DNA from: M55B167 sp046482825 | GTDB taxonomy: Bacteria; Verrucomicrobiota; Kiritimatiellia; RFP12; UBA1067 | Direction: 5' to 3' | Assembly (NCBI GenBank): GCA_046482825.1 | Contig: JAWOEI010000113.1 | Coordinates: 1-16,905 of the forward strand | DNA: 16,905 bases | Shown: positions 1-8,477 of the stretch, piece after piece | Layout: each line of letters begins with the position of its first letter | How positions within the stretch are numbered: the stretch's first letter is position 1 | Program-made: the position numbers and the translations under genes | Notes under the pieces: generated by a model | The model's input: the letters and a program-made list of their open reading frames with translations, nothing else | What the model was told of the DNA's origin: nothing | Database searches by the model: none

Positions 1-1037
1 AATCATCTGCAGACCGGATTGAACCTGACTGCCGCACGACAGGGCCAACCGGTGATTCGGTTAGGATTCCCGGTTGCGTTTACGATCACTGCAACTATGA
101 TGCGGAAATTGCAATCAAGCAGGCGCAGCTGCTGGAGTTTATCAGGTATATGCCAAATGCAAATGAAGCGGAAATCCTGCCTCCTGCTAAATCGCCGAAG
201 CAGCTCCACTACCGCAACAAGCTGATACTGCATACCCACAGCAAACGCGGTTCCGTGAAACTGGGTTACCTGGAGGAGAAATCACACAGGGTTCTGGATA
301 TCCCGGAATGCCCACTCTCATGCGTAGAGATTAATGAGAAGCTACATGCCATCCGTTCATCAGGACAATTTAAGAAGCTGCCCGATAAAGCCACTGTAAC
401 ACTGCGTTATACAAAGGACGATGGAATACTCTGGTGGATAAACAGACCCAGTCAACGAAGCTGGATTACAGAGGAAAGCGCTATCGGAAAACTGAGAGTT
501 TCCAGTGACGGATTCTTTCAGGTTAATCCGGCAGTCAGCCAGGCCCTGACAAAAACAGTGATGGATTGGTTTCATGAGGAACCAACAGAACACATTCTGG
601 ATCTGTACTGCGGAGCGGGATTATTCGGGCTTGCCTGCAGGCAAGCGGGAGGAATCCATCTTACAGGGGTGGAGTCGGGAAAAAGAGCAATTCTGGCGGC
701 AAGGCACAACGCGACAAAGATCGGCATCAAAGCGGATTTTCTGGTAAGGGAGCTTGGCAAAGCAGAACTCAATCTGCAACAGCTGACAAAAGATCCTTTG
801 CAAACGACCTGTATTGTTGATCCTCCGCGAAGCGGCATGGATAAAAGTGTCATCCGGACTCTGGCTGCAAGCCGGATTCCGCGTTTATTTTATATCTCCT
901 GCAATCCCTCAACCCTGCAGCGGGATCTGAAGATGCTGATAACTGAGGGTGATTACCGGATTAAACGGATTCAGCTGTTCGATATGTTCCCGCGAACAGC
1001 GCACTTTGAGGCGATCTGCGAATTGACGGGGAAGTAG
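1..1037 (+). CDS. 23S rRNA/tRNA uracil-5 methyltransferase, TrmA/RlmD-like (5' end missing)
   Basis: This is the C-terminal part of a class I SAM-dependent RNA m5U methyltransferase (COG2265, TrmA/RlmC/RlmD family), which methylates C5 of a uracil in rRNA or tRNA in the cytoplasm. The reading frame is open from position 3, so the gene begins outside the window; the ATG at 150 is internal. Near the 5' edge, PGCVYDHCNY followed by an E/K/Q-rich helix matches the region that in the family carries Fe-S cysteines just before the catalytic part, and a further ECPLSC lies about 60 residues on. The SAM-binding motif I is LDLYCGAGLFGLA (near nt 598-636). DPPRSGMD follows (near 820), then the catalytic-cysteine motif YISCNPSTLQRD (near 892-927), and HFEAICEL near the C-terminus supplies the usual catalytic Glu. 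The stop is TAG. Which RNA position is modified cannot be told. The gene looks intact and unrelated to the sugar locus downstream. Confidence 0.93.
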   Translation, partial: SSADRIEPDCRTTGPTGDSVRIPGCVYDHCNYDAEIAIKQAQLLEFIRYMPNANEAEILPPAKSPKQLHYRNKLILHTHSKRGSVKLGYLEEKSHRVLDIPECPLSCVEINEKLHAIRSSGQFKKLPDKATVTLRYTKDDGILWWINRPSQRSWITEESAIGKLRVSSDGFFQVNPAVSQALTKTVMDWFHEEPTEHILDLYCGAGLFGLACRQAGGIHLTGVESGKRAILAARHNATKIGIKADFLVRELGKAELNLQQLTKDPLQTTCIVDPPRSGMDKSVIRTLAASRIPRLFYISCNPSTLQRDLKMLITEGDYRIKRIQLFDMFPRTAHFEAICELTGK

Positions 1038-1338
1038 TGCGCGTGTGCGCGAATCATCTTTTGACTGCGCCCGGGCGCTACCAGACGCAGTTATCATTGA
1101 TGCGACGTTGAAAATTACACCGGCACATTCAAACCGAGAGCCTCCATAACTTACAGTAATTCAGCCTGATCCCAGCTGAAAGCAGTTTTAGTCACTTATC
1201 GTTTAACTTCTGTCATAAAAAAACAAGAAATTGTAACCACGGAGTGTACGGAGAGACGGATTTGATATGATAATTATGGTTGCTTCTCCGTTCCTCAGTG
1301 TTCTCCGTGGTTAAAAATTTGGTTCCGGCTACGCTGGG
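1038..1338. other. Convergent intergenic region, no gene
   Basis: About 300 bases lie between two genes that converge on this spot. No credible coding frame is seen. Just after the methyltransferase stop there is a weak hairpin (GCGC-GTGT-GCGC, 1039-1050) and a 12-bp palindrome GCGCCCGGGCGC (1067-1078). Neither is followed by a T tract, so neither is called a terminator. The right-hand third holds the inverted repeat listed separately. The stretch from about 1090 to 1230 shows nothing recognisable. Confidence 0.6.
1231..1320. repeat. Imperfect inverted repeat with AACCACGGAG ends
   Basis: The left arm TAACCACGGAG (1234-1244) pairs perfectly with CTCCGTGGTTA (1303-1313). An inner ACGGAGA (1248-1254) pairs with TCTCCGT (1285-1291), leaving unequal spacers of 3 and 11 nt and a central loop of about 30 nt. 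The element ends in an A/T-rich tail. Sequences of the type AACCACGGAGNNCACNGAG are familiar as dispersed intergenic repeats in several environmental bacterial groups. Its place between convergent genes would suit a bidirectional transcription end or a REP-like mobile repeat. Only one copy is visible here. Confidence 0.6.
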
Positions 1339-4300
1339 TTAATATATACAGCGCGGTTTACTGAGGTCGGTGATTTCCTCTGCCGGGAGTACACGGCGAT
1401 AGATATAAACGTCATCAAGCCATCCGTGGAACCGGGAACTGTCCAGCTCAGCACGATGCGCGCCGACGGTGATCATACTGCCGGGATTTACTAATCCGCG
1501 GCGTTCTTTTGTCGCAACTTCTCTGCCGTTAACATAGAGGCGCATCATACGGTTATCGAATGTAGCAGCGACATGAGACCACTCGTTAACAGGAAGAGAT
1601 TTTGATCCTTTCAAACTGTGGTTCCAGTTCTCAGTCGGCACCTGCCAGACGGGGCGACCTCCACTCAATCCCAGCCGATATCCCTCACGACCTTTACTGA
1701 CCGTATTAAGCATCCAGTTGTCAGATTGTTTTTCCCTGGAGGGTTTACACCAGAGAGCTACCGTGAGCCCGCGGCGCAAATTGAAAAAAGTCTCCGGAAC
1801 CGACAGACTGGCACCTCCATTACCGCAGCGAAGAACCTTACCGCCACGGCCGGATTCCAGAACATTGCCTTTATTGATTAACCGGCATTTGTTCGGTGAT
1901 GAATCCAAAAACGGGCCGTTTTTATTTTTATCAAATTTCCAACATGCCAGCAGGTCGCCCGTTATACGTATAGGCTGCCAGGGCATACGTTCACCAAATC
2001 CTTCGCGGACCTTCTCATAGCATTTCTGAGGAGGATGCATACCGAGATCTTCAGGAATGATATCTGTTATCTCTTCGGGAGCCCAGGCGGAACAGAAAAC
2101 GCATTTAACGGCGTTCAGGAAAGTAAACCCCGTTCCGGTTGTCGGTTCAATATAATGGCCTTCACCGAATTCATTCCAGTTGTCAAAAACGACAATACGG
2201 CTGTCCCAGCGGCTGGCGGGTTTAGCGTCGACCAGAGCCTTCGCTTCACGACAGACCTTCTCGAAGTTTGATGCCTTCGGATCGGTTATATAGGAACCCT
2301 TTCCGGGTTTGATACGTCCCCAGGCGCGGTCATCCCTGCCCATAACCACATTCGGGATATCAGGAGTGTCTCCAGTTGCAGCATCCCGATCAATCCAGAT
2401 CTGCTTATAACGGCTCAGCACATCCGCATGATCACGATAGGCCAGACCTGCGGGATCAAGGCCGACAGGCTTTGCATCGGTGCTGAGATTATAACCGGAG
2501 ACAGCATCCCACCCGCTTTCAGCAATCTGCCCGGCAAGTGTTTTATCCAGTGAGTTCAGGCAGGCAATAATGCGCAACCCATTAAATCCGGATTTACGGC
2601 AGTAATCGCGCATTTTTTCAAGCACCTTTTTTGTATTTGCCAGCCCTTGCAGGTCGGCAAGCAATTTGCCGGGCTGCCAGATAAAGAAAACAGGCTGGTT
2701 GTCAATTTTCAGGTAGGACGGGTGTTTAAAGTAGTTCTCCACCCAGAAAGGCAAAAGATTATTCAGAAGATCCGCTTCATTCCTGACACCTTTTCCAGAA
2801 GTGTTTTCCCACATAAGCGTGAAGTTGAAATCATCACGATAGCGGGCATTGAAAAGTCCGTCATGAACGGCATGTCCGAGTTTATGTGTGATCTCAGGTT
2901 CATAATCGGCGCGATACCAGCAGTAGATAAACCCGTTGATGCCGTGTTCAAGGGCATACTTGATATGCCAGTCCGCAACTTCAGGGGTTCCCTCGTCATA
3001 GAAACCAATCGCCGGCCGGCGTTCCGGCCAGGGCTCTATGCGTTTCCAGCCCCAATGCGTGCCTTCTTTCCAAAGAGCGCAGTAATGCATCAAATTGATA
3101 TAATCCGTTTTTGCGGGACGCGGCACGGGCACATAATCGGTTGCTAGCAGATCGGGCAGAGCTTCAACATCAAAAACAAGATCTTTGCTGCTCGTTTCTG
3201 AATTCTCCGCTTCAACATCAACACTGACAGTATATGAACCCGGCTTACGGGCTTTTATACGCCATGTCAGCATATCAAAATCATTCATACCGAGAAAAGG
3301 GATCGACTGCTTTGAACCACCCGTAATTTTAATCCCTTCCGGAGCAGAAAGCTGGACCGAAATTTCCTCCGCTTCACCTCCGGTATTCTTTATTCCGACA
3401 ATAAGCGTTTCCACACGATCCGGGCGAAGTTTCGCCCGCCCCGGAACAAAGGAACGAATGTAGAAAGATGGCTTGCAAACAGGACGGTCCGCAAACACAA
3501 TCTTACGGATACTGATATCGTCCCCGGCCTTTTTAAAACTCAGACCAATACGTTTCAAAGTGCCCGACCAAGCAACATGACGCATAGCGTTTATGATTAC
3601 CGGTTTCCCTCTGGGTTGCGGTTTTAAACTGAACATTCCGTATCCTTTATCAGTGATGAAGTCCAGACAAGCTGTACAATCGTCGGGAACAGCCTCAAAA
3701 CTTATACTGATAAAAGGACAATCCGTTATATCACTGGACAGGTCAGGACTGATCAACATAGCCCCGTCCGATGGAAACGAACCAGTCAGAACACCGGATT
3801 TTGCCGTGCAGGCTGCACCTTTGACTGTCTGCCAGCCCTCCCATCCTGAGGAGCCCCCCAGAACAACCTGTCCTTCAGGAATATCGGTTTTACGATCTCC
3901 TCCGGCAAGCACATTCCGTTGAGAAGCCACATTTTCCGACTTATCAACGGAAACCGGTTCGCCGGATGCAGAAGATCTCAAGCATTCCATACGGACAATG
4001 CCGGGATTGATAATTTCAAGGTTTGCAATTTCACCCTTAACAGAACCGATTACCAGAGGGTTGGGGCTGGTATTAATGTGGCCCCGGCGTGAAGTGCTGT
4101 AATGTTTGCCGTTAACATCCATAGTCATCGCAGTGCCGTTCCAGGCGGCGCGAACATCATACCACACTCCGGTTTGCACAACAGGACCGCGCAGACGCAG
4201 TCCCCAACGATCCTCCCATTGACCGTCGAGACAGATAAAAAAGGAGAGATGTCCCCCTTCCTTCTGCCAGTCTACACGAAGCATATATTCACCATCTTTG

Positions 4301-4527
4301 ACAGCCAGATTCTGAGTTCCCTTTTTATGTTTATCAATACGAAATCGACATTTTATTTCCAGATCCGGACGCAGGCGCAGCTCAGGGGAATCAGCTAACT
4401 CAAGGGCCTTACCGGAAACAAGAGGGTTTTCATGGTCCACAACTGAAACCGGAGTTGCCGCAGCACGCAAGCCTGTTAATGCTAGCGCAAAGGCGAAAAT
4501 GCAAATCATAGAGCAGTAAAATCGCAT
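1339..4527 (-). CDS. Exported GH99/WbsX-like protein with LamG-type and NEW3-like modules
   Basis: Large secreted protein, 1062 aa from the ATG at 4527, probably acting on polysaccharide outside the cytoplasm. The start was chosen because MRFYCSMICIFAFALALTG followed by LRAAA is a clear signal peptide. A TTG at 4638 would add 37 residues (see the RBS entry). Order of parts: residues about 25-175, LamG/concanavalin-like sandwich; about 220-350, a second beta-rich, CBM-like module; about 350-460, an Ig-like NEW3/CARDB-type domain; about 464-810, a TIM-barrel region like GH99/WbsX (PF14307), with YINLMHYCALWKEG at its start, then WHIKYALEHGINGFIYCWYR and, near residue 790, NWNEFGEGHYIEP; about 857-1060, a C-terminal LamG domain ending in HGWLDDVYIYRRVLPAEEI. 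GH99 enzymes are endo-acting alpha-mannosidases and WbsX proteins are linked to glycosyl transfer, so family membership does not fix the substrate. The gene is last in the leftward operon, 107 nt after the beta-helix gene. The fold call is firm; the activity is not. Confidence 0.85.
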   Translation of the reverse strand: MRFYCSMICIFAFALALTGLRAAATPVSVVDHENPLVSGKALELADSPELRLRPDLEIKCRFRIDKHKKGTQNLAVKDGEYMLRVDWQKEGGHLSFFICLDGQWEDRWGLRLRGPVVQTGVWYDVRAAWNGTAMTMDVNGKHYSTSRRGHINTSPNPLVIGSVKGEIANLEIINPGIVRMECLRSSASGEPVSVDKSENVASQRNVLAGGDRKTDIPEGQVVLGGSSGWEGWQTVKGAACTAKSGVLTGSFPSDGAMLISPDLSSDITDCPFISISFEAVPDDCTACLDFITDKGYGMFSLKPQPRGKPVIINAMRHVAWSGTLKRIGLSFKKAGDDISIRKIVFADRPVCKPSFYIRSFVPGRAKLRPDRVETLIVGIKNTGGEAEEISVQLSAPEGIKITGGSKQSIPFLGMNDFDMLTWRIKARKPGSYTVSVDVEAENSETSSKDLVFDVEALPDLLATDYVPVPRPAKTDYINLMHYCALWKEGTHWGWKRIEPWPERRPAIGFYDEGTPEVADWHIKYALEHGINGFIYCWYRADYEPEITHKLGHAVHDGLFNARYRDDFNFTLMWENTSGKGVRNEADLLNNLLPFWVENYFKHPSYLKIDNQPVFFIWQPGKLLADLQGLANTKKVLEKMRDYCRKSGFNGLRIIACLNSLDKTLAGQIAESGWDAVSGYNLSTDAKPVGLDPAGLAYRDHADVLSRYKQIWIDRDAATGDTPDIPNVVMGRDDRAWGRIKPGKGSYITDPKASNFEKVCREAKALVDAKPASRWDSRIVVFDNWNEFGEGHYIEPTTGTGFTFLNAVKCVFCSAWAPEEITDIIPEDLGMHPPQKCYEKVREGFGERMPWQPIRITGDLLACWKFDKNKNGPFLDSSPNKCRLINKGNVLESGRGGKVLRCGNGGASLSVPETFFNLRRGLTVALWCKPSREKQSDNWMLNTVSKGREGYRLGLSGGRPVWQVPTENWNHSLKGSKSLPVNEWSHVAATFDNRMMRLYVNGREVATKERRGLVNPGSMITVGAHRAELDSSRFHGWLDDVYIYRRVLPAEEITDLSKPRCIY

Positions 4528-4536
4528 CTTTTTTTG

Positions 4537-4574
4537 AACATTCAACATCCAACGTCCAACGTTCAACGTCCAAC
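4537..4574. repeat. 7-bp tandem repeat AACRTYC, five copies plus three bases
   Basis: Read on the + strand, the units are AACATTC, AACATCC, AACGTCC, AACGTTC and AACGTCC, followed by AAC. On the transcribed minus strand this is a run of GTTGGACGTTGAACG type. The tract sits in the 107-nt gap between the beta-helix gene and the ATG of the GH99-like gene, about 10 nt upstream of that ATG. It would be translated if the alternative TTG start at 4638 were used. Similar GTTGGACGTTG runs occur as intergenic repeats in some environmental genomes. Confidence 0.75.
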
Positions 4575-4634
4575 TGAAAATACTGTGACTACATGGATAA
4601 TCATGCAAAAAACTGGAAGAAAATATAGACGTTT

Positions 4635-6992
4635 TCAAAATTGTTTCTCCTTCTTTGCCGGCAGCGGGGTGACAGGGTGCTGTACCGGCCAGCTTGTGCG
4701 GTTGTCATCCTGATAAAGACCGATCTTTTCAAACAGTATAGGCTTAAAGCCGATCTTTGTGAATGCGGGTGAATTCTCGCGGAGATTGAAGTTTCCTGTT
4801 TTCTCATCCTCAAACTTCGGATCTACATCGACCATGTTATTTTCTATGGTCAACAGATCATAAACGCTGCTCTGGATATGATGCCACCAGGCCGTACGCC
4901 AACTCTTACTTTCAAAAGGCTTATCCCAACCGGTGCGTCGGATGTTTGTGCTGTCGCCGCGCCAGAAGATATTTTTTCGAAGGATATTTCCTTTGGGATA
5001 AGCGGGATCATCATCCAGCATCTGTGCCAATTTTGGAAAACGTGTACTGTAGGGTGGTTCCTGAAAACGGATGCCGGGCGGAAGCACTCCCGTCTCTCGC
5101 GCAGCCTTGATGCGGGGGTCGCCATATTGAGCCGCCCAGTTTCCCGGTGCATAGCGTGCGTCGAGATGAAAGGCCTGCGGACAGTCGATAAAGATATTGT
5201 TTTCAACCAGGTTATCGCGGCCACCGCCGATGAAAACCGGTCGCCAGAGCTGATGAAAAACATTGCCGCGCACAGTTGTACCGGAATTTGCGTCATCAAG
5301 ATAGATGCCGTTGCATGGACCTCCGTCTTTACCGCAGATATGATGAAGGTAATTGTGCTGAAAAACATCTCCTCGCATACACCAGCTGCGTCCGCCGTAA
5401 ACGGCCCCGCAGTCATGCGACTCCTGACAGACATTGTGGATCTCGTTATATTCAAAGCGATGCAGCGGACCACCGTAAATAATTGCGGAGTGCGGTGCAT
5501 CGTGAATCAGATTATGTGAGGCGCGGAGCCCGCAACCGGTCATCAGAACTCCGGGACGGTAGGTTCTGTCCCAGAGTCCGAAGTGATGAATATGACAGTT
5601 TTCAACGAAATGTCCCGCTGATTCAAGTTTATGCCGATTCCCGCCAGCCATAAACACACCACCGCCACCGTTACGGGCAATGTCGCAGCCAAGCACGGAA
5701 CATCGCTTGCCATCAACTATCGTAACGCCGTAATTTGTCATATTGCGGATCGAACTGCAGACCACCCGGCAGTGGCTGCTGTTTTTCATACGCACCGCCG
5801 TTCCGCGCGCCGTTTCGAGGGTCAGTCCGCTCAGGGTAATATAAGCTGTGTTGTTCAGATGGAAAAGGCCATCGCTAACCGAGACCTCAACACATGCTTT
5901 GTCCAATGGAGCCGGCGGCATGAAATAGAGTATTCCCTTTTTACGATCAACAAACCACTCACCTGGCATATCCAGTTCACAGAGCATATTGAATCCGAAA
6001 AACCACATTCCATCCCTGTAACCGCTATAATTGGCATAGGGCTCTGCAAGTTTTATAATCTTCTTTTCCGGATCAATGGATTCGATCTTCTGACTCTGCA
6101 CCACCCAGTCACGATACCAGTAACCCCGGACCATGGCATCCGGCTCCTTTGTCCAGAGCTTCGGACGATCATCCACACAACTGAAGATACCCTCCCTACA
6201 GCCGGGCAAACCTCGCACAGCGAATTTTGTTTTTCCAAGAACCTTATCTATATGGGTGAAACCTTTGTTCGGCCAGCGGGACAAACACATCGGTTTGCCG
6301 TCACAGAAAAGCTCCATTCGTGATTCAATCTTTTTACCGGTTTTTTTGACAAAGCGCTGTGCTGCCAATGCGTCACCCTTGATCGCCTCAGGCTGATTAT
6401 CATCCTTCTGATGACGCACCTGCACCTCCCACTCCGCATCATGCAGAAGATCACCATATTCAAGTACGCCCAGCGCTTTGAGATCGGCCTGATAAATTTT
6501 GCCCCGCGCTTCTTCCGGAAGACGCTCAAGTATCGCCGGATCAGAAACCAGTTCCCACCCGGTTACGCGTTCAGCTCCGGAAACCACAACCTCCGCGCCG
6601 GGTTCTCCTCTGTAAGCAATTGGAGACTTCTCTGTTCCGGAGTCTTCCTCCGACAATAACAAAGGAGAGCTCCGTTCATAACGTCCCTTCATTATAACAA
6701 CGGTTACACCTCCATCGGGCAGCCCTGTTGTTTTTTTTATTTTACGGATTTCATCGCGAGACCGTTCAAGAGATGTAAAGGGACCTTCTTTTTCATCAGC
6801 ATCCATTTCATACTGTCTGCCGGAAAAGTTGTCATTACCGGTTGGCGACACATACAGAACAAGGCCTGCATTCTTTTCAAGCTCTCTCTGCCACTTCGAG
6901 ATATTAGTTGTTAAAGACAGAACTTCACAGCCTGTAAAACACAACGACAAACAGACTGATGCCACCAGCGGAAAGACTTTTATATATTTCAT
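4635..6992 (-). CDS. Exported right-handed parallel beta-helix protein, GH141-like
   Basis: 785-aa exported protein, probably a lipoprotein. The ATG at 6992 was chosen because it follows GGGGGA at short spacing and starts a signal sequence ending in LCFTGC (candidate lipid-anchored Cys22, with an imperfect lipobox). Open frame upstream to 7241 is not believable. Residues about 45-160 hold the region LYVSPTGNDNFSGR, GPFTSLERSRDEIRKIKK and PDGGVTVVIMKGRYE seen at the start of many beta-helix glycan enzymes. Residues about 387-620 hold the coils, rich in G and N (YNEIHN, HNYLHHI, GNVFHQL, ENNIFID). The segment HDCGAVYGGR, then GIYLDD about 39 residues later, gives candidate acidic residues Asp527 and Asp566/567, as in GH141-type alpha-L-fucosidases and xylanases. 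The end, NFNLRENSPAFTKIGFKPI, is typical for such proteins. It lies 139 nt downstream of the regulator on the same strand. The beta-helix is certain; GH141 membership and substrate are inferred. A polysaccharide lyase is the alternative. Confidence 0.85.
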   Translation of the reverse strand: MKYIKVFPLVASVCLSLCFTGCEVLSLTTNISKWQRELEKNAGLVLYVSPTGNDNFSGRQYEMDADEKEGPFTSLERSRDEIRKIKKTTGLPDGGVTVVIMKGRYERSSPLLLSEEDSGTEKSPIAYRGEPGAEVVVSGAERVTGWELVSDPAILERLPEEARGKIYQADLKALGVLEYGDLLHDAEWEVQVRHQKDDNQPEAIKGDALAAQRFVKKTGKKIESRMELFCDGKPMCLSRWPNKGFTHIDKVLGKTKFAVRGLPGCREGIFSCVDDRPKLWTKEPDAMVRGYWYRDWVVQSQKIESIDPEKKIIKLAEPYANYSGYRDGMWFFGFNMLCELDMPGEWFVDRKKGILYFMPPAPLDKACVEVSVSDGLFHLNNTAYITLSGLTLETARGTAVRMKNSSHCRVVCSSIRNMTNYGVTIVDGKRCSVLGCDIARNGGGGVFMAGGNRHKLESAGHFVENCHIHHFGLWDRTYRPGVLMTGCGLRASHNLIHDAPHSAIIYGGPLHRFEYNEIHNVCQESHDCGAVYGGRSWCMRGDVFQHNYLHHICGKDGGPCNGIYLDDANSGTTVRGNVFHQLWRPVFIGGGRDNLVENNIFIDCPQAFHLDARYAPGNWAAQYGDPRIKAARETGVLPPGIRFQEPPYSTRFPKLAQMLDDDPAYPKGNILRKNIFWRGDSTNIRRTGWDKPFESKSWRTAWWHHIQSSVYDLLTIENNMVDVDPKFEDEKTGNFNLRENSPAFTKIGFKPILFEKIGLYQDDNRTSWPVQHPVTPLPAKKEKQF
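4636..4652 (-). promoter_or_regulatory. Strong RBS with alternative TTG start overlapping the upstream stop
   Basis: On the minus strand AAGGAG (4652-4647) lies 8 nt before a TTG (4638-4636), whose last two bases begin the TGA stop (4637-4635) of the beta-helix gene. This is a textbook coupled start with a better Shine-Dalgarno than the ATG at 4527, which has only a purine run. The 37 residues it would add look like translated intergenic repeat and would place a signal peptide internally. I therefore prefer 4527. The SD may be a remnant of the start used before the repeat arrived. Confidence 0.45.
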
Positions 6993-7131
6993 AATTCCCC
7001 CATTGAAGATATATGAAATTATCATATCATCCTGAAGGAACACAGAAAAAAGTTTGCCCGGGTTCACGTCAACTTTAGCAGCGTTAACTTTGTTGCCGGA
7101 CAGTTGTGTTTTCTTTGCTGAAGGGAAACTG

Positions 7132-8322
7132 TCAGACATTCCTCGCTTTTTTCCGGTATTCCCGCATAGTGCAGCTGAAATGCCGTTTGAACACGCGGCG
7201 CAGATGAACATCATTGTTGTAACCGCTGAGGGAGCAGACATCTGTTAATGGCAGATCGGTCTCCCTTAATAATTTTTCCACGCGCTCAAGCCGGACAATC
7301 TGAATCTCCTCAAGCAGGGAACGTCCGCATTCAGCACGAAACCTGGATTCGGCAAGACGCCTTGAAACATTCAGGTGCCGGACTATTTCAGGGACACCGA
7401 TACCGACACAGGCATTGATTCTGATGAATTCACGGGCTTTGCGCACTACCGGATCTTCTACTAACGCATGGATCTGTGTGGAGTCACGCGAGACAATCTC
7501 TTTTACGCCATAAGAAAATATCTTCGTCCTGCGAATTTCCCTGCGCATCAATTGATCCAGCATCCCGGCTGCAGCAAATCCGCATTCTTCTGTGTTGCGC
7601 CTGATGCTGGATAGAGTGGGAATGCATCCGTTACACAGTAATTCATCATCGTCAATGCCTAGAATTGCGATGTCCTCAGGTATGCGGATACCTATCTCGT
7701 TGCAGGTTTCAATGATCTTACGTGCCCGTAAATCCATAGCAGCGAGCATTCCTACAGGTTTCGGCAGCTCTTTAAGCCAGGAGGCCAGTTGCTGTTCATC
7801 CTCCTGGCCTGCAACAGAAGCGGGGGCATCTGGATACACGTGGCAGAAGCATCCGTGTTTTATGATCTCACGGCAGAAGCTTCGGCCCCGTATAACAGAC
7901 CAGTTGCGGTTGAGGGGTTCCCCTATGTAGGCAAATTGTTTGTATCCTCGCTCAAGAAAATATTCAGCTCCGGCAACTCCGACAGCTTCTGAATCATCCG
8001 TTGTGCGGGATAAAGTTACAAAGGGGGAATCTTTGCCGAGCAAGTCATCCAGCGGATCCATCAGTACAATCGGCTTACGAGTGCTCTTCAGGTACTCTGC
8101 CAGACCGAGCATCATCTGACCGACAATAATCCCATCATACAAGCTTAAAGCAACAAGAGAATGCGGTTTTTGTTCACCTTCCCTGCCTAGAATTACATGA
8201 ATATTCCAGGGACCGTACAAATGAGCGTAGTTGAAAATGCCTCGCAATTTGTCGCGGCCGGGTTGCATACTCGTCTCCTGAATCACGATCACATGTGGAA
8301 TGCCTTGAAGAACCCTACTCAT
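7132..8322 (-). CDS. XylR-like AraC-family transcriptional regulator with sugar-sensor domain
   Basis: 396-aa cytoplasmic regulator. Residues about 8-285 form a LacI/periplasmic-binding-protein-type ligand domain, with DGIIVGQMM, VGVAGAEYFLERGYKQFAYIG, the R-G-R-F-like segment after NRNWSVI, and ILGIDDDELLCNG close to the XylR signature. VSRDST marks the link to the second domain. Residues about 290-392 are an AraC double helix-turn-helix: IGVPEIVRHLNVSRRLAESRF (first HTH) and LTDVCSLSGYNNDVHLRRVFKRHF (second), ending MREYRKKA. This arrangement is that of E. coli XylR, where a sugar triggers binding to direct repeats and transcription is activated. The gene is first in the leftward operon and divergent from the DUF5107 gene. 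The shared upstream region has two matching palindromes that are the obvious binding site. The ATG at 8322 has only a weak SD. The sugar ligand is unknown. Confidence 0.93.
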   Translation of the reverse strand: MSRVLQGIPHVIVIQETSMQPGRDKLRGIFNYAHLYGPWNIHVILGREGEQKPHSLVALSLYDGIIVGQMMLGLAEYLKSTRKPIVLMDPLDDLLGKDSPFVTLSRTTDDSEAVGVAGAEYFLERGYKQFAYIGEPLNRNWSVIRGRSFCREIIKHGCFCHVYPDAPASVAGQEDEQQLASWLKELPKPVGMLAAMDLRARKIIETCNEIGIRIPEDIAILGIDDDELLCNGCIPTLSSIRRNTEECGFAAAGMLDQLMRREIRRTKIFSYGVKEIVSRDSTQIHALVEDPVVRKAREFIRINACVGIGVPEIVRHLNVSRRLAESRFRAECGRSLLEEIQIVRLERVEKLLRETDLPLTDVCSLSGYNNDVHLRRVFKRHFSCTMREYRKKARNV

Positions 8323-8360
8323 GTTCTTATTTTACACGGACTGTTTCTGTAACTCAAATA

Positions 8361-8393
8361 TTTTGCGCAAAAAGTTCGGTTTTTTTGCGCAAA
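8361..8393. promoter_or_regulatory. Twin palindromic operator, probable regulator binding site
   Basis: TTTTGCGCAAAA (8361-8372) and TTTGCGCAAA (8384-8393) have centres exactly 22 bp apart, two helical turns, so both face the same side of the DNA. They lie in the 155-bp divergent region between the XylR-like regulator and the DUF5107 gene, about 16 bp upstream of a -35 box. AraC/XylR-type activators bind paired direct repeats just upstream of -35, so the position suits activation of the rightward operon. The site lies 39 bp from the regulator's start and could also control that gene. No binding data are available. Confidence 0.6.
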
Positions 8394-8408
8394 CGGGTAT
8401 TGTTATTA

Positions 8409-8438
8409 TTGACTCAGGCGGATACAGTTTCAAATACT
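8409..8438 (+). promoter_or_regulatory. Candidate sigma70 promoter for the DUF5107 operon
   Basis: TTGACT (8409-8414) and AATACT (8433-8438) are separated by 18 bp. The -35 is near consensus and the -10 is weak, as often seen in activator-dependent promoters. The inferred start near 8445 leaves a leader of about 33 nt to the ATG at 8478, which is preceded by GGGAG (8468-8472) at 5-nt spacing. Confidence 0.45.
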
Positions 8439-8477
8439 GAAGTTAAGTTGTAATAAAAATGCGTTGCGGGAGTAAAA

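Noticed and set aside
1039..1090. Rho-independent terminator after the methyltransferase
   Set aside because: The hairpin at 1039-1050 has a 4-bp stem and the palindrome at 1067-1078 has no T tract after it.
2647..3147. Plus-strand open frame (166 codons) inside the GH99-like gene
   Set aside because: Antisense to the conserved catalytic region of the GH99-like protein; the product is unrecognisable.
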